Shown here: piece by piece, positions 1-9,900 of the stretch
Layout: the number at the start of each line of letters is the position of its first letter
How positions within the stretch are numbered: the stretch's first letter is position 1
Assembly: GCA_958425285.1 (NCBI GenBank)
Contig: CATZVV010000012.1
Location: forward strand, 1 to 16,984
From: an uncultured Lachnoclostridium sp.
Lineage (GTDB): Bacteria; Bacillota; Clostridia; Lachnospirales; Lachnospiraceae
Direction of reading: 5' to 3'
Length of the DNA stretch: 16,984 nt
The notes under the pieces: model-generated
Seen by the model: only the letters and a program-made list of their open reading frames with translations
Database searches by the model: none
What the model was told of the DNA's origin: nothing
Translations under genes and position numbers: made by a program

Positions 1-26
1 TTTGTAAAAAAATCTGGGAATTAAAT

Positions 27-3000
27 TTATATACACCCTAAAATAAGGCACTTACCATTTAGGTTTTCATTTGCAGTGGAAAGCATTAATTTAATTCGGT
101 TTAGCTGATTCACTTCGCTGGCACCCGGATCATAATCCACAGCTACAATGTTGGATTCAGGAAATGTTTTTCTCAATTGTTTGATAACACCTTTTCCCAC
201 AACATGATTTGGTAGACATCCGAATGGTTGAGCACAAACGATATTCGGGACATCACTGTGTATCAGTTCTACCATTTCAGCTGTCAAAAACCAACCTTCA
301 CCGGTTTGATTTCCAATAGAAACGAATGGCTTTGCAAGTTCAGCTAAGTCTCGAATATCTGACGGTGATGAAAAACGCTTGCTTTCAGAGAGTGCCAGTT
401 TCATTGTCTTTCTGTAGTGTTCAATCACGTGAATTACAAGGCTTGATGTAATAGAACTCATTTTGCTTTTTCCCAGGTGTTCATGTTTAAAGATATTGTC
501 ATAGGAACTGTAGAGGAAAAAGTCAATCAAATCAGGTGATACTGCTTCAGCACCTTCTGCTTCCAGCAATTCTACCAGATAATTATTAGCAGCCGGAAGG
601 AATTTGACAAGGATTTCTCCTACGATTCCAACACGAGGTTTACATATACTGTCATCTAAAGCAATTGTATCAAATTCTTGTATGATTCTCATTACATTTT
701 GTTTAAACTTGCTCATTTTTGCTTTTTTCAAATCTTTTACACAAATGTCAATCCATTTTTGATGTAGTGCATTTACAGAACCAGGCTCCTTTTCATACGG
801 GCGGGTTTTGTAGACACATCGCATAAAAATATCTCCATATACAAGTGCCTGCAATGCACGGTTTACCATTGACAGGCTTGGTTTGAAACCTGGATTTCTT
901 TCGATTCCCATACTGAGTGAGATTACTGGGATTTGTTCCATTCCAGCTTTTTGCAAAGCACGTCGGATAAATCCGATATAGTTTGTTGCGCGACAGCCGC
1001 CACCAGTCTGAGTAATGATAATTGCTGTTTTGTTTAAATCATATTTTCCGGACAGGAGAGCTTTCATGTATTGTCCGACAACGATGAGAGATGGGTAGCA
1101 TGCATCGTTGTTAACATATTTGAGTCCATAATCTAATTCATCTTCTCCTGTAGGCAGGCTGACTAGATTGTACCCGCAATATGAAAGTGCGGGCATAAGC
1201 AAGTCAAAGTGGATAGGTGACATTTGTGGTGCCAGAATGGTATATTCTTTCCGCATTTCTTTTGTAAATATTTTTCTTTGATAAGAGGCTGGATTTATGC
1301 TGCTTTTAATATTTTTGCGTTTTCTATCCTTTACGGCGGAGAGCAGTGAACGAATGCGGATACGTGCCGCACCCAAATTACTGACTTCATCGATTTTAAG
1401 TACGGTGCATATTTTTCCGGAGCCAGTTAAAATGTCATTTACCTGGTCTGTCGTTACGGCATCCAGACCACAACCAAAAGAATTTAGCTGTATCATATCC
1501 AAGTTATCCTGAGTTCGAACAAATGTAGCCGCTGCATAAAGGCGTGTATGATACATCCACTGATCCATAACAATCGTTGGCCGTTCTATGGGTGCCAAAT
1601 GGGAAATGCTATCTTCAGATAGCACGGCAATACCGTATGATGTCAGCAATTCAGGAATACCATGATTGATTTCTTTGTCGATATGATAAGGGCGTCCGGC
1701 GAGTACAATTCCGTGCTTACCGGTGTTTTTTAAATATTCCAGAACTTCTTCTCCCTTGTTTTGGATGTCTTGTCTCGTTTGTTCAAGCTCCTTAAATGCT
1801 TTCTGAGCAGCTCGCCGGATTTCCTGAACGGGAATACCGTTTTCTTGGGACAAAAATTTTACGAGTTCATCTTCCATTATCTTTTCACTTTCAAAAGAAA
1901 GAAAAGGATTTTGAAAGATGATGGAAGGATTATCAAGCTCCTCTACATTGTTTTTTATGTTTTCTCCATACGATGTAACAATTGGGCAGTTGTAGTTGTT
2001 CCCGGAATCTGGAAATTCTTTGCGTTCATATGGGATGCAAGGATAAAATATATAAGAAATCCCTTGTTTTAACAGCCACATAATGTGTCCATGTGCCAGC
2101 TTTGCCGGATAACATTCAGATTCACTCGGAATTGATTCAATGCCAAGAGAATAAATATCCCTGCTTGATGAAGGGGAGATAATTACCCGGTATCCTAATT
2201 CTGTAAATAAGGTAAACCAATATGGGTAATTTTCATACATATTCAAGACACGGGGAATTCCGATTGTTCCACGGAATGCCTGTTCTGCGCCCAATGGTAT
2301 ATAACTTTCAAATAAACGCTGATTTTTGTATACATAAAGATTTGGGATGTCTTTATTTGTTTTTTCCTTTCCTAATCCGCGTTCACAACGGTTTCCGGAA
2401 ATAAAACGCCGGCCGCCTGTGAATTTATTAATGGTAAGAAGACAGTGGTTCGTACAGCCTTTGCAGCGTGCCATTGAACTTTCAAATTTTAAATCGATAA
2501 TGTCCTCCAGAGAAAGCATGGAAGAACGCTGTCCCTGTTCATAATGCTCTCTGGCAATTAAGGCAGCGCCAAAAGCTCCCATAATACCTGCAATGTCGGG
2601 GCGTATGGCTTCGCATCCGGCAACACGTTCAAAGCTGCGGAGTACGGCGTCATTATAAAAGGTGCCGCCCTGTACGACAATATGTGAGCCTAAATCTTTC
2701 GGATCGGTTAGTCGTATGACTTTGAGAAGTGCATTTTTTATTACAGAAATAGCAAGCCCTGAAGAGATGTCGGCGACAGTCGCGCCTTCTTTTTGCGCCT
2801 GTTTTACCTTTGAGTTCATAAAGACGGTACAGCGTGAACCAAGATCAATTGGGTTCTCTGCAAATAGTGCAAGCTGCGCAAAATCTTTTACTTCATAGTT
2901 TAAAGAACGAGCAAACGTTTCAATAAATGAGCCACAGCCGGAAGAGCAGGCTTCATTTAATTTTACGCTATCTACTGTTTGGTTCTTGATTTTTATACAT

Positions 3001-4280
3001 TTCATATCCTGCCCGCCAATATCAAGGATACAGTCAACTTCAGGATCAAAGAATGCAGCAGCATAGTAATGTGCTACTGTTTCTACTTCACCTTCATCCA
3101 GCATAAGAGCAGACTGAATCAATGCTTCCCCATATCCGGTTGAACAGGAACGTACAATTTCGACATTCTCCGGCAACAGAGTGTAAATTTCTTTGATTGC
3201 CTTTATTGTTGTTTTCAATGGGCTTCCATTGTTATTATCATAAAAAGAATAGAGTAGTGAACCGTTTTCTGAGACCAATGCAACTTTTGTTGTGGTAGAG
3301 CCGGCATCTACACCTAAAAATGCTTTTCCATGATAGTCAGCAAGATTTGCTTTTTGTACGATATGTTTTGAGTGGCGATCTAAAAACATCTGATATTCTA
3401 TTTCATCTTTGAACAGTGGTTCCATTCGGGTAATTTCAAATTCCATATGAATGTCGGAAGAAAGTTTTTCAAAAAGTCTGCCAAGTGTAGTTTCCCCATC
3501 ACCTTTGCTATTCATAGCAGCACCGGATGCTGCAAAGAGGTGGGAATATGTCGGAGCGATAACTTGTTCATTTGTTAGATTCAGTGTCCGTATAAAGGCT
3601 TGCTTTAATTCGGACAGAAAATGTAAAGGTCCGCCTAGAAAGGCTACATTCCCACGTATTGGTTTGCCACAGGCAAGGCCACTGATTGTTTGATTGACAA
3701 CTGCTTGAAAAATAGAAGCAGATAAGTCTGGTTTAGATGCACCTTCATTAATCAGGGGCTGAATATCTGATTTCGCAAACACACCGCAGCGAGCTGCAAT
3801 TGGGTAAAGAGCCTGATAATTTTTTGCATACTCATTCAGACCGGTTGCATCTGTTTTAAGGAGTGTTGCCATCTGGTCAATGAAAGAACCAGTACCACCT
3901 GCACAGACTCCGTTCATACGCTGTTCAATACCGCCGGTAAAATATATGATTTTTGCATCTTCACCGCCGAGTTCAATTGCAACATCTGTCTGAGGTGCAA
4001 AATCTTTAAGGGAAGTAGCTACACTGACAACTTCCTGAACAAAAGGTATTCCCAGATGATTTCCGATTGCCAGGCCACCTGAACCGGTTATCATTGGGCA
4101 AATGGTAATATCACCGAGTTGCTGATATGCTTTGTCGATGATAGATTTTAATGTTTCTTGAATGTTGGCAAAATGACGTTCATATGCAGAGAAAATAATT
4201 TTATTGTTTTCGTCTATAATTGCAATTTTAACGGTAGTAGAGCCTACATCAATACCAATTCGTTTCACGTTATTATTCAT
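27..4280 (-). CDS. Acyl-CoA dehydratase activase, giant single-chain form (BcrAD/BadFG ATPase x2, DUF2229, D-component-like tail)
   Basis: Members of this family are ATP-driven iron-sulfur proteins that pass an electron to 2-hydroxyacyl-CoA dehydratase-type enzymes in the cytoplasm. Residue numbers run from the Met at 4280. Two ASKHA ATPase modules are visible. The first starts with GIDVGSTTVK (about 9-18), has CAGGTGSF at 126 and a second Cys at 165, the spacing of the bridging-cluster cysteines in HgdC. The second has GVDAGSTTTK (about 323), ACSSGCGSF (Cys 445 and 449) and Cys 484. A Cys cluster follows (606, 609, 613, 632), then a DUF2229-like region (about 670-900, with SECYPAK) and a tail with DACYPS, GGGC and FGC motifs resembling dehydratase subunits. 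An upstream in-frame ATG at 4292 exists, but its GGAGG sits five bases before 4280, so 4280 is preferred. No dehydratase or CoA-transferase gene is nearby, so the substrate is unknown. The frame is intact. Confidence 0.93.
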   Translation of the reverse strand: MNNNVKRIGIDVGSTTVKIAIIDENNKIIFSAYERHFANIQETLKSIIDKAYQQLGDITICPMITGSGGLAIGNHLGIPFVQEVVSVATSLKDFAPQTDVAIELGGEDAKIIYFTGGIEQRMNGVCAGGTGSFIDQMATLLKTDATGLNEYAKNYQALYPIAARCGVFAKSDIQPLINEGASKPDLSASIFQAVVNQTISGLACGKPIRGNVAFLGGPLHFLSELKQAFIRTLNLTNEQVIAPTYSHLFAASGAAMNSKGDGETTLGRLFEKLSSDIHMEFEITRMEPLFKDEIEYQMFLDRHSKHIVQKANLADYHGKAFLGVDAGSTTTKVALVSENGSLLYSFYDNNNGSPLKTTIKAIKEIYTLLPENVEIVRSCSTGYGEALIQSALMLDEGEVETVAHYYAAAFFDPEVDCILDIGGQDMKCIKIKNQTVDSVKLNEACSSGCGSFIETFARSLNYEVKDFAQLALFAENPIDLGSRCTVFMNSKVKQAQKEGATVADISSGLAISVIKNALLKVIRLTDPKDLGSHIVVQGGTFYNDAVLRSFERVAGCEAIRPDIAGIMGAFGAALIAREHYEQGQRSSMLSLEDIIDLKFESSMARCKGCTNHCLLTINKFTGGRRFISGNRCERGLGKEKTNKDIPNLYVYKNQRLFESYIPLGAEQAFRGTIGIPRVLNMYENYPYWFTLFTELGYRVIISPSSSRDIYSLGIESIPSESECYPAKLAHGHIMWLLKQGISYIFYPCIPYERKEFPDSGNNYNCPIVTSYGENIKNNVEELDNPSIIFQNPFLSFESEKIMEDELVKFLSQENGIPVQEIRRAAQKAFKELEQTRQDIQNKGEEVLEYLKNTGKHGIVLAGRPYHIDKEINHGIPELLTSYGIAVLSEDSISHLAPIERPTIVMDQWMYHTRLYAAATFVRTQDNLDMIQLNSFGCGLDAVTTDQVNDILTGSGKICTVLKIDEVSNLGAARIRIRSLLSAVKDRKRKNIKSSINPASYQRKIFTKEMRKEYTILAPQMSPIHFDLLMPALSYCGYNLVSLPTGEDELDYGLKYVNNDACYPSLIVVGQYMKALLSGKYDLNKTAIIITQTGGGCRATNYIGFIRRALQKAGMEQIPVISLSMGIERNPGFKPSLSMVNRALQALVYGDIFMRCVYKTRPYEKEPGSVNALHQKWIDICVKDLKKAKMSKFKQNVMRIIQEFDTIALDDSICKPRVGIVGEILVKFLPAANNYLVELLEAEGAEAVSPDLIDFFLYSSYDNIFKHEHLGKSKMSSITSSLVIHVIEHYRKTMKLALSESKRFSSPSDIRDLAELAKPFVSIGNQTGEGWFLTAEMVELIHSDVPNIVCAQPFGCLPNHVVGKGVIKQLRKTFPESNIVAVDYDPGASEVNQLNRIKLMLSTANENLNGKCLILGCI

Positions 4281-4335
4281 TACATCCTCCATTGTCTGCC
4301 TTCTTATTTATAAAGTGCATCCCCGATAAATCTAC

Positions 4336-4364
4336 ATTATACGACAAAACTTCCAAAATCGCAA
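4336..4364 (-). promoter_or_regulatory. Sigma-A promoter of the activase gene
   Basis: Read on the minus strand, a -35 TTGCGA (4364-4359) is followed after exactly 17 bases by a perfect -10 TATAAT (4341-4336). It lies about 55 bases upstream of the chosen start at 4280, in the divergent gap between the activase and the LysM gene. The -10 and spacing are convincing; the -35 matches the consensus in four of six bases. Confidence 0.65.
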
Positions 4365-4433
4365 CATTGTAATTGTCACCAAATTGATTCATAGTGAATA
4401 GAATAGCATAAAATAAAAAAGGAAATGATGGAA

Positions 4434-4934
4434 ATGAAAGGACGTTATTGTAATGGATTCGTTCATGTTGTCAAGCCAGGAGATACACTATACATGATTA
4501 GTCGAAAATATCGTGTTCCGCTTGCTTTAATTTTACGTGCGAATCCTTATGTAGATGTCTACAATATGCAAATCGGACAGGAAATATGTGTACCGGTAAT
4601 GCACAGCCCGCGAGTTTCTGGATTCCGGACAATTGAAGATGAATTAATGGAAGATAATAATATGCCTGCACAGAATATGCAGCCGGAAGAGATGAATATG
4701 GAAGACAGCCAAGACAACAACAGGATGAATATGCAGTCAGAAAATGATGTCACCGCTGAAGAAGATTTTATTATGGAGGAAGAGAAAGAGGTTTATATTA
4801 CCGACGGAGAGAAAAGTTTGGGAGATGTGTTAAAAGAATTTGGAGTGGAACTAGAAAAATTTGAGGAATATAACGATTTATCACAGGTTTTGCTGGCAGA
4901 TGATGTGGTTCTCTACTTTCCAAAGAAGGTTTGA
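4434..4934 (+). CDS. LysM domain protein with acidic Met/Asn-rich linker and degenerate second LysM-like end
   Basis: The N-terminal 55 residues form a clear LysM fold: VKPGDTLYMISRKYRVPL, then a helix with NPY and IGQEICVPV. LysM domains bind N-acetylglucosamine in peptidoglycan or chitin-like polymers. A linker of roughly 60 residues is very acidic and rich in Met, Asn and Gln. The last 45 residues (SLGDVLKEFGVELEKFEEYN to the LYFP near the end) look like a second, worn LysM repeat that has lost the GDT turn. No signal peptide is visible, which would fit a spore-coat or mother-cell protein, but this is inference. Three in-frame ATGs compete (4425, 4428, 4434). The AAGGA at 4419-4423 is best spaced for 4434. 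The gene is divergent from the activase, and its stop codon overlaps the next promoter. Confidence 0.82.
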   Translation: MKGRYCNGFVHVVKPGDTLYMISRKYRVPLALILRANPYVDVYNMQIGQEICVPVMHSPRVSGFRTIEDELMEDNNMPAQNMQPEEMNMEDSQDNNRMNMQSENDVTAEEDFIMEEEKEVYITDGEKSLGDVLKEFGVELEKFEEYNDLSQVLLADDVVLYFPKKV

Positions 4935-4959
4935 CAAAGATTCAGTTTCCCCCTATAAT
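4931..4959 (+). promoter_or_regulatory. Consensus sigma-A promoter upstream of corA
   Basis: TTGACA (4931-4936), a 17-base spacer and TATAAT (4954-4959): all twelve consensus bases at the optimal spacing. The -35 overlaps the TGA stop of the LysM gene (4932-4934). Transcription should begin near 4966. It probably drives the long gene run from corA to gerW, in which no other promoter or terminator is evident. Confidence 0.88.
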
Positions 4960-4970
4960 AAAGAGTGATT

Positions 4971-5012
4971 GCATTACCCTGCGGAGCAAGGTTTAAAGCC
5001 GCAGGGTAATGC
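4971..5012 (+). promoter_or_regulatory. Perfect 14-bp leader hairpin in the corA 5' UTR
   Basis: GCATTACCCTGCGG (4971-4984) and its exact reverse complement (4999-5012) flank a 14-base loop. The hairpin would begin about five bases after the predicted transcription start and end about 24 bases before the AAGGAGG ribosome binding site of corA. No U-run follows, so it is not an intrinsic terminator. A stem at the very 5' end could protect a long mRNA from 5'-end decay, or be a protein or RNA binding site; the role is inference. Confidence 0.75.
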
Positions 5013-5048
5013 CGTGAGTAGACAGAAGATGGAAAGGAGGAGCAAAAG

Positions 5049-5975
5049 ATGATTGAAATTTTTAAGACAGTAGAAGATAAATTGGAATCTTGCAGTGAAA
5101 TTATAGAAGGCTGCTGGGTTGCAATGACCGGGCCAACAAGAGAGGAATTGGAACGAGTCGAACAGGAAACCGGTGTGGACATGCAGGATCTGAAAGCTCC
5201 TCTTGATGATGAAGAGCGTTCGAGAATTGAGGTAGAAGACAATTATGTTATTGTGCTGGTGGACATCCCTTCTCTCGATGAACGGGATCGTTATATTACA
5301 ATTCCGCTCGGCATTTTTATGACGAAGGATATGTTAATTACAGTCTGCCTTGAAGAAAACAATATTTTGACCGCTTTTTCCAGAGAACGTGTCAGGAATT
5401 TTTATACGTTTAAAAAGACGCGTTTTGTCTTTCAGATTTTGTATCGGAATGCAACATCTTACTTACGATATCTCCGAATTATTGATCGGAAAAGCAGTGA
5501 AATTGAGGAGAAACTTCATATTTCGCAGCAAAATAGAGAACTAATTGAATTATTGGAGTTGGAAAAGAGCCTGGTATATTTCTCCACTTCACTTCGATCG
5601 AATGAAGTTGTGCTGGAAAAACTGCTTCGTACTGAAAAAGTAAAAAAGTATCCTGAGGATGCGGATTTGCTGGAGGATGTTATTATTGAAAATAAGCAGG
5701 CGATTGAAATGGCGAATATTTACAGTGGTATTTTAAGTGGGATGATGGATGCTTTTGCATCTGTTATTTCAAATAACTTAAATATTGTTATGAAGTTGCT
5801 GGCAACAGTAACAATTGTACTTTCAATTCCGACGATGATTGCCAGCTTTTATGGAATGAATTTTTCGCATATTCCGCTTGGTGATGCTCCGTATGGGTTT
5901 TATCTTGTGACGGGTGCGACATTGATTATTACGATTGCTGTAGCTATCTTTTTTAGAAAAAAGAATTTATTTTAA
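5049..5975 (+). CDS. corA: CorA-family divalent metal ion transporter
   Basis: CorA proteins are pentameric inner-membrane channels for Mg2+ and sometimes Co2+ or Ni2+. The 308-residue length fits the family. A soluble alpha/beta N-terminal domain (about 1-130) leads into long charged helices (about 145-245). Two C-terminal membrane segments follow (about 246-268 and 282-302), joined by a loop that starts with the hallmark YGMN (268-271). The short basic tail RKKNLF is typical. The ATG at 5049 has an AAGGAGGAG site at optimal distance. It is the first gene behind the consensus promoter at 4931 and is followed after 37 bases by the rhomboid-like gene. The symbol denotes the family; the actual ion cannot be read from the sequence. 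No M-box leader fits in the 83-base UTR. Confidence 0.92.
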   Translation: MIEIFKTVEDKLESCSEIIEGCWVAMTGPTREELERVEQETGVDMQDLKAPLDDEERSRIEVEDNYVIVLVDIPSLDERDRYITIPLGIFMTKDMLITVCLEENNILTAFSRERVRNFYTFKKTRFVFQILYRNATSYLRYLRIIDRKSSEIEEKLHISQQNRELIELLELEKSLVYFSTSLRSNEVVLEKLLRTEKVKKYPEDADLLEDVIIENKQAIEMANIYSGILSGMMDAFASVISNNLNIVMKLLATVTIVLSIPTMIASFYGMNFSHIPLGDAPYGFYLVTGATLIITIAVAIFFRKKNLF

Positions 5976-6012
5976 TGTTTAAATTTGAGCGGAAAAGGAA
6001 ATGGAGGACTTT

Positions 6013-6885
6013 ATGAAATGGATTTACAAGGCAGAGCGGAGATTCGGGAAATATGCTATTCCAAATTTGATGAAATATGTCATTGGCCTGCAAGTGCTTG
6101 GCTCGCTGATTGGGTTAATCAATCCGTATCTGTATGTTAATTTTTTGTCATTTGATGTAACTAAGATTTTTCATGGGCAAATATGGAGGTTGTTTACATT
6201 TTGCATGTATCCCGAATTGAGTAAAGCAAATCTTTTGGTAGATGCATTGTTTTTTGCAATTATGGCATATCTTTACTATTCAATTGGTACGACATTGGAG
6301 CGGGTATGGGGAACATTCCGGTTTAGTCTCTATTTTTTCAACGGAGTTCTGTTTACTATTATTGTTTCAATTTTTTACTATTTTGTTACGGGAGACTCTA
6401 TGAGCGGAATTTATTTTGTCAGCCTGGACTATATATATCAGGCAATGTTTCTGGCCTTTGCCTTTTTATTCCCTGATACACAATTTCTGCTTTATTTTGT
6501 GATTCCGATTAAGGCTAAATGGCTTGGCTTTGCTTATGTTGCTTTTTCGGTATATGAAGCAATTATTAATTTTATGAATTATCAATATTTATCAATATTG
6601 CTGCTTGTTGTTGCCCTTGGAAACTTTCTACTGTTTTATTTCCTCACGCAAAATCCGAGGAGAAGACGTCCATTTTCTTATCAGCGGACACAGACGAAGA
6701 GGAATGTTCGTTATAAAAATACAGCACAGCAGCAAAATACAGGTCCACATCACCGCTGTGCAATCTGTGGAAGAACAGAACTGGATGCACCGGAATTGGA
6801 CTTCCGGTACTGTTCAAAATGTGAAGGAAATTATGAATATTGTTCCGAACATCTTTTTACACATGAGCACGTACACAAACATTGA
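6013..6885 (+). CDS. Rhomboid-like membrane protein, probably proteolytically inactive, with C-terminal zinc ribbon
   Basis: Roughly six hydrophobic segments span residues 15-212. Two rhomboid signatures are present: GQIWRLFTF (55-63, compare the GQ-WR loop-1 motif) and GTTLERVWG plus RF-YF (92-108). The GxSG serine motif of active rhomboid proteases is missing where it is expected (about 130-155 reads VSLDYIYQAMFLAFAFLFP), so this resembles derlins and other rhomboid pseudoproteases. After an Arg-rich stretch (216-233) comes a cytosol-type zinc ribbon: Cys 249/252 and Cys 267/270, then Cys 277 and a His-rich end (HLFTHEHVHKH). The GGAGG at 6003-6007 lies five bases before the ATG at 6013, which is preferred over the ATG at 6001. 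The next gene follows after 15 bases. Function unknown; a role in membrane-protein handling is inference. Confidence 0.8.
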   Translation: MKWIYKAERRFGKYAIPNLMKYVIGLQVLGSLIGLINPYLYVNFLSFDVTKIFHGQIWRLFTFCMYPELSKANLLVDALFFAIMAYLYYSIGTTLERVWGTFRFSLYFFNGVLFTIIVSIFYYFVTGDSMSGIYFVSLDYIYQAMFLAFAFLFPDTQFLLYFVIPIKAKWLGFAYVAFSVYEAIINFMNYQYLSILLLVVALGNFLLFYFLTQNPRRRRPFSYQRTQTKRNVRYKNTAQQQNTGPHHRCAICGRTELDAPELDFRYCSKCEGNYEYCSEHLFTHEHVHKH

Positions 6886-6900
6886 GGAGGATTATGATTT

Positions 6901-9900
6901 ATGGGTACAATGGAATTACTTTGTCTGCTTGTAGCAGCAGTTTCAATTGGTATGTGGCTGGTTTATCATTATCAGCTGCGTTTGGAGCCGGGAAATAATT
7001 TTGGAACGGAAAAGGAGACAGCGAGCCAGATGATGAGTTTGTTCATTTTGCTCGGTATTGCATTTATTGTAAAAAGCTTACTGGCGTCAGTAATGGAAGG
7101 GCATGGAACGGATGTAGGCTGTTTTACAGCATGGTCAGACATGGTATATGAAAATGGAATTACCAAGTTTTATCATTTGGATGCATTTACGGACTATCCG
7201 CCCGGATACATGTATATTCTATATTTTACAGCTGCATTTCGTAAACTTTTTGGAATTGAAGCTGGTTCTGGAATAGGTGTTTATCTTATTAAACTGGTTC
7301 CGATTCTTTGTGATTTAGCTGCCGGCTATGTGATTTATAAAATTGCGAGAAAACGCTTTTCACAAGGCTCATCTTTATTTTTATGCGGATGCTATGTGTT
7401 GAATCCTTTAGTAGTGTTGGATTCTTCATTTTGGTGTCAGGTAGATAGTGTGTTTACCTTAACTGTATTGTTGATGTGCTATCTGTTTATGGAGAAAAAG
7501 AGAATTCTGGCATATTTTGTATTTGCAATTGGAGTTCTTTTAAAACCGCAGACACTTATTTTTGGTCCAGTGCTGATTTTTGTTATTATAGATCAGGTAT
7601 TTATACATGAGTTTTCGACAAAGAAGTTTGTGAAAGATTTAATTGGTGGATTAGCGGCTGTTGTTTCCTTGTTTTTACTGGCACTTCCATTTGGTTTGGA
7701 AAAAGTAATTACACAATATGTAGAGACTCTTGGTTCTTATGAATATGCCAGTGTAAATGCTTATAATTTCTGGGGATTTTTGGGACGAAATTGGGCAGCC
7801 CAGGATGGGAAATTTTTGTTCCTGGAGTATCGTCAGTGGGGAACTTTGGCAATTGTAGCAGCAGTTGCACTTGGAGCATGGGTATACTTTAAACATATAA
7901 AAGATGATTCAAAATATTACTTGAGTTCAGTTGTTATTGTGTGTACTATGTTTATGTTCTCTGTTCGTATGCATGAAAGATATATTTATCCGGCTATTGT
8001 TTTAATGCTTGTTGCGTATATTGTGAAACCGAAAAAGGAATTTTTCTATTCCTACATAGCGCTCAGTGCGGTTTCATTTGTGAATGTAGCACATGTTCTG
8101 CATACATTTGTAGAATATGAGACGACAGGTCCAAACGATATTATTGTTCGTTGGGTTGCAGTAGCAATGATGATTGTATATGGCTATGTTATGATATATT
8201 GTTTTTCCTCAAAAAAAGAAGATATATTTCCTTTTATTCGGACAAGAAAGGGTCTGGAAAAACCGGATTTGCGACCAAAGAAAAAACCGTTTGCAATTGC
8301 ATCTTCACAGATTGTAGAAAAATTAACAAGAGTGGACTACATTGTTATGTTCTCGATTATTACAGTTTATTCCGTGATTGCATTAGTAAATCTGGGCTCT
8401 TTCTCAGCTCCTGAGACACCTTGGAATTCTCAAAAGGATGGAACGGAAATTCTCCTGGACTTAGGAGAGCAGAAAACAGTAAATGAAGTATGGGCATTTC
8501 TTGGAAACTATGAGTCAAGAAACTTTCAGGTCGAAGTGGGAAATGATTTGAACCAACCTTTTCAACTGTTACAGGACACCAATTTTGCAAGTGTATTTAA
8601 CTGGCAGAAGGCTGCGATTAAAACAAGTGGTGATAATGGGACAGATACGGTGCTTGCCGGAAGATATATAAAGTTGACAGCGAAGGAGGAACCGTCTGTA
8701 TTGATGGAACTTGTTTTGCTGGATCAGGACGGAAATCAGGTTACACCGGTAAATGCTTCACAATATGAGTCTTTATTTGACGAGGCAGATACGTTTGAAG
8801 ATCAGGAGTCTTATTTAAAAGGTACAATTTTTGATGAGGTGTATCATGCGAGAACGGCATATGAGATGAAAGAGGGCTTATATTGTTATGAGAACACTCA
8901 TCCGCCACTTGGAAAGTTTTTGATTTCGCTTGGTGTACGTACCTTTGGTATGAATCCGTTTGGATGGCGTATTGTTGGTACCTTATTTGGAATTGGAATG
9001 CTTCCGTTTATCTATCTGTTTGGCCGCAGGATGTTTAACAAAACTTGGCTTGCCGGTGTTGTTACGACTTTGTTCGCCTTCGATTTTATGCATTATGTAC
9101 AGACTAGGATTGCGACTATTGACGTTTATGGAACTTTCTTTATTATTGCCATGTACTATTTTATGTACCGTTATTCACAAATGAGTTTTTATGATACAAA
9201 ATTGAAAAAAACGCTTGTTCCGCTTGGCTTAAGTGGTTTATGTATGGGTCTTGGTATTGCGAGCAAATGGACGGCTGTTTATGCAGGTGCAGGTTTGGCT
9301 GTTATTTTCTTCTGTATTATCGGATGTCGGGTGCGCGAGTATTTATATGCTTCAAAGCGGACGGCCGCTAAAACATCCGGTATTTCAAATGCACATGTAG
9401 TTTCCTGTTTTAAGAAAAATATGCTGATTACTTTAGGAGCCTGTGTTATTTTCTTTATTTTAATTCCGGGCATTATTTACCTGTTATCCTATCTTCCGTT
9501 TAGCGATGGAACGAATGACGGTTTGTGGACACAGATGATTCGGAATCAGCAGACGATGTTTAGTTATCATTCTGCTTTGGTGGCTGAACATCCGTATTCA
9601 TCATGGTGGTATGAATGGCCAATTATACTACGTCCGGTATTTTATTATTCGAATAGCACTGTGGAAGGATTGGTACAGGGAATCAGTGCATTTGGTAATC
9701 CATTAGTTTGGTGGGTAGGAATTCCGGCATCCATGTATATGGTTTACCGCATTTTTAAGTATAAAGATAAGCTTGCATTGTTCCTGATTGCTGCTTATAT
9801 GGTGCAATTAGGACCTTGGATGTTAGTGACAAGAATTACATTTATGTATCACTATTTCCCGAGTGTACCTTTTATCGTTTTGATGATTGGTTATTGTATG

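Noticed and set aside
1..26. Terminator for the activase gene at the left edge
   Set aside because: The minus strand shows a T-run after CCCAGA, but only a 3-bp stem can be drawn within the window.
4966..5048. Mg2+ riboswitch (M-box) before corA
   Set aside because: The leader has only about 83 bases and one simple hairpin, while the M-box needs a three-helix fold of roughly 160 bases.
6580..6600. Tandem repeat ATCAATATT x2
   Set aside because: Two copies in an AT-rich membrane segment (YQYLSIL); chance is sufficient.
6605..6934. Open frame of 109 codons overlapping the end of the rhomboid-like gene
   Set aside because: It is a shifted shadow of the zinc-ribbon coding region, has no ribosome binding site and has an implausible composition.
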